Origin: Paracoccaceae bacterium
GTDB lineage: Bacteria > Pseudomonadota > Alphaproteobacteria > Rhodobacterales > Rhodobacteraceae
Direction of reading: 5' to 3'
DNA length: 14,427 nucleotides
Assembly: GCA_007121115.1 (NCBI GenBank)
Contig: SKMI01000343.1
Coordinates: 1 to 14,427, forward strand
The position numbers and the translations under genes are program-made. A model generated the notes under the pieces. That model had not been told where the DNA came from. It was given only the letters and a program-made list of their open reading frames with translations, and did not search any database. Within the stretch, counting starts at the first letter, position 1, and every line of letters begins with the position of its first letter. Of this stretch, positions 13,185 to 14,427 are shown in pieces.

Positions 13185-14427
13185 TGACTGACCGATTTCG
13201 CCTGACGCTGGCGCAACTCAACCCCGTTCTGGGCGATCTGGCCGGAAATGCCGCGCAGGCGCGCCGCGCGTGGGAAGCGGCGCGGGACGCGGGCGCCGAC
13301 CTGCTGGCGCTGCCCGAGATGTTCCTGACCGGCTATCAAACCCAGGACCTGGTGCGCCGCCCGGCCTTTGCCGCCGATTGCCGCACGCAGATCGAGGCGC
13401 TGGCCGCCGCCTGCGCCGACGGTCCCGCCATCGGGCTCGGCGCGCCGCTGCACGAGAGCGGGCAGGTCTACAACGCCTGGTTCGTGCTGGCGGGCGGGCG
13501 GATCACGGCCACGGTGCGCAAGCATCACCTGCCCAATGACAACGTGTTCGACGAGCACCGGCTCTACACCCCCTCGGACATCTGCGGGCCGGTGGCGGTG
13601 GGGCCGCTGCGTCTGGGCGTGCCGATCTGCGAGGATGCCTGGTTCGACGACGTGGCCGAGGCGCAGGCGGAATCGGGCGCGGAACTGCTGCTGGTGCCCA
13701 ACGGCTCGCCCTATTCGCGCGGACGGCTGGAGGTGCGGATGCAGCACATGATCGCGCGGGTGGTCGAGACCGGGCTGCCGCTGGTCTATCTCAACCTCCT
13801 GGGCGGGCAGGACGATCAGGTGTTCGACGGCGGCAGCTTCGTGCTGAGCCCCGGCGGTGCGCTGGCGGCACAGATGCCGGTTTTCGAGGAAGCGCTGGCG
13901 CACGTGGATTTCACCCGCACGCCCGAGGGCTGGCGGGCCGAGCCCGGCGCGCGCGCGGCGGTGCCCGATGACTGGGAGCAGGATTACCGCGCCATGGTCA
14001 TGGGCACCGGCGACTATCTGCGCAAATCCGGCTTCGACCGCGCGGTGCTGGGCCTCTCGGGCGGGGTGGACTCGGCGCTGGTGGCGACCATCGCCGCCGA
14101 CGCGCTGGGCCCGGAGAACGTGCGCTGCGTGATGCTGCCCTCAGCCTACACCGCCGATCACTCGACCGAGGACGCGACCGATCTGGCCGCGCGGCTGGGG
14201 GCGCGGCTGGACAATGTGGGCATCGAAGGCCCCCGCGCGGCGGTGGAGGCCGTGCTGGCGCCGCTCTTCGAAGGGCTGGAGCCGGACGTGACCGAGGAAA
14301 ACATCCAGTCCCGCCTGCGCGGCACGCTCCTGATGGCGCTGGCCAACAAGACCGGTGCGATGCTGCTGACCACCGGCAACAAGTCCGAGATCGCGGTGGG
14401 CTATTGCACGATCTACGGCGACATGAA
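13184..14427 (+). CDS. nadE: Glutamine-dependent NAD+ synthase (3' end missing)
   Basis: 414 codons are visible before the window ends. The enzyme makes NAD+ from deamido-NAD+, ATP and glutamine in the cytosol. The N-terminal nitrilase-type amidase domain has the complete triad: E45 in LPEMFLTGYQ, K113 in VRKHHLP and C149 in PICEDAW. It supplies ammonia through a tunnel to the synthetase domain. That domain begins around residue 265 and shows the ATP-binding loop SGGVDS (292-297) and, close to the window end, TTGNKSEIAVGYCTIYGDM. ATG 13184 (MTDRFRLTLAQLNP) matches the usual family start. An in-frame ATG at 13094 would add 30 low-complexity residues. Only a weak purine run (AGGG, 13169-13172) precedes 13184. 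The gene is divergent from the MORN gene. The visible part has no frameshift, so it is very probably intact. Confidence 0.95.
   Translation, partial: MTDRFRLTLAQLNPVLGDLAGNAAQARRAWEAARDAGADLLALPEMFLTGYQTQDLVRRPAFAADCRTQIEALAAACADGPAIGLGAPLHESGQVYNAWFVLAGGRITATVRKHHLPNDNVFDEHRLYTPSDICGPVAVGPLRLGVPICEDAWFDDVAEAQAESGAELLLVPNGSPYSRGRLEVRMQHMIARVVETGLPLVYLNLLGGQDDQVFDGGSFVLSPGGALAAQMPVFEEALAHVDFTRTPEGWRAEPGARAAVPDDWEQDYRAMVMGTGDYLRKSGFDRAVLGLSGGVDSALVATIAADALGPENVRCVMLPSAYTADHSTEDATDLAARLGARLDNVGIEGPRAAVEAVLAPLFEGLEPDVTEENIQSRLRGTLLMALANKTGAMLLTTGNKSEIAVGYCTIYGDM

Overview
The window looks like chromosomal DNA of a high-GC alphaproteobacterium, most likely of the Rhodobacteraceae/Roseobacteraceae group. 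The clues are very GC-rich third codon positions, an ImuB-type polymerase, a DUF1489 gene, a short DUF1127 protein, an adenosylcobalamin-dependent (class II) ribonucleotide reductase, and -10 boxes of the type TAGGCT/TATCTT. Both ends are cut inside genes: imuB at the left (5' part missing) and glutamine-dependent NAD+ synthase at the right (3' part missing). I see no insertion sequence, phage gene, tRNA, rRNA or CRISPR array. The region reads as ordinary housekeeping chromosome rather than an island.

Layout. Positions 1-5323 are all on the plus strand: truncated imuB (DNA-damage-induced mutagenesis), a 77-residue DUF1127 protein, a SnoaL-like/CaMKII-association-domain protein, a small HPt-like helical protein lacking the phospho-acceptor histidine, an M17 leucyl aminopeptidase, and an NlpC/P60 peptidase with SH3-like N-terminal domains. 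The last two overlap by 4 bp (GTGA) and look like a cytosolic murein-peptide recycling pair. Positions 5324-5773 are a hairpin-rich convergent spacer. DUF1489 follows on the minus strand and is divergent from a GYF_2-DUF805 membrane protein, which is followed by nrdJ. On the minus strand, reading right to left, come a secreted protein of 18 MORN repeats, an MFS transporter and a canonical HPt protein. nadE then starts on the plus strand and runs off the window.

Functional links that can be defended are few. The M17-NlpC/P60 pair is translationally coupled. ImuB, NrdJ and NadE are separate housekeeping or repair functions. There are two HPt-type proteins about 7 kb apart, one with and one without the acceptor histidine.

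The less ordinary observations are: two promoters placed so that transcription is predicted to begin on the start codon (leaderless mRNAs for DUF1489 and the HPt gene); a MORN array whose repeats alternate Phe/Trp at one position with a single phase slip; short perfect tandem duplications at the stop codon of the MORN gene and at the start codon of nadE; and an imuB without dnaE2 directly downstream. I found no clear evidence for a wholly new multi-gene system.
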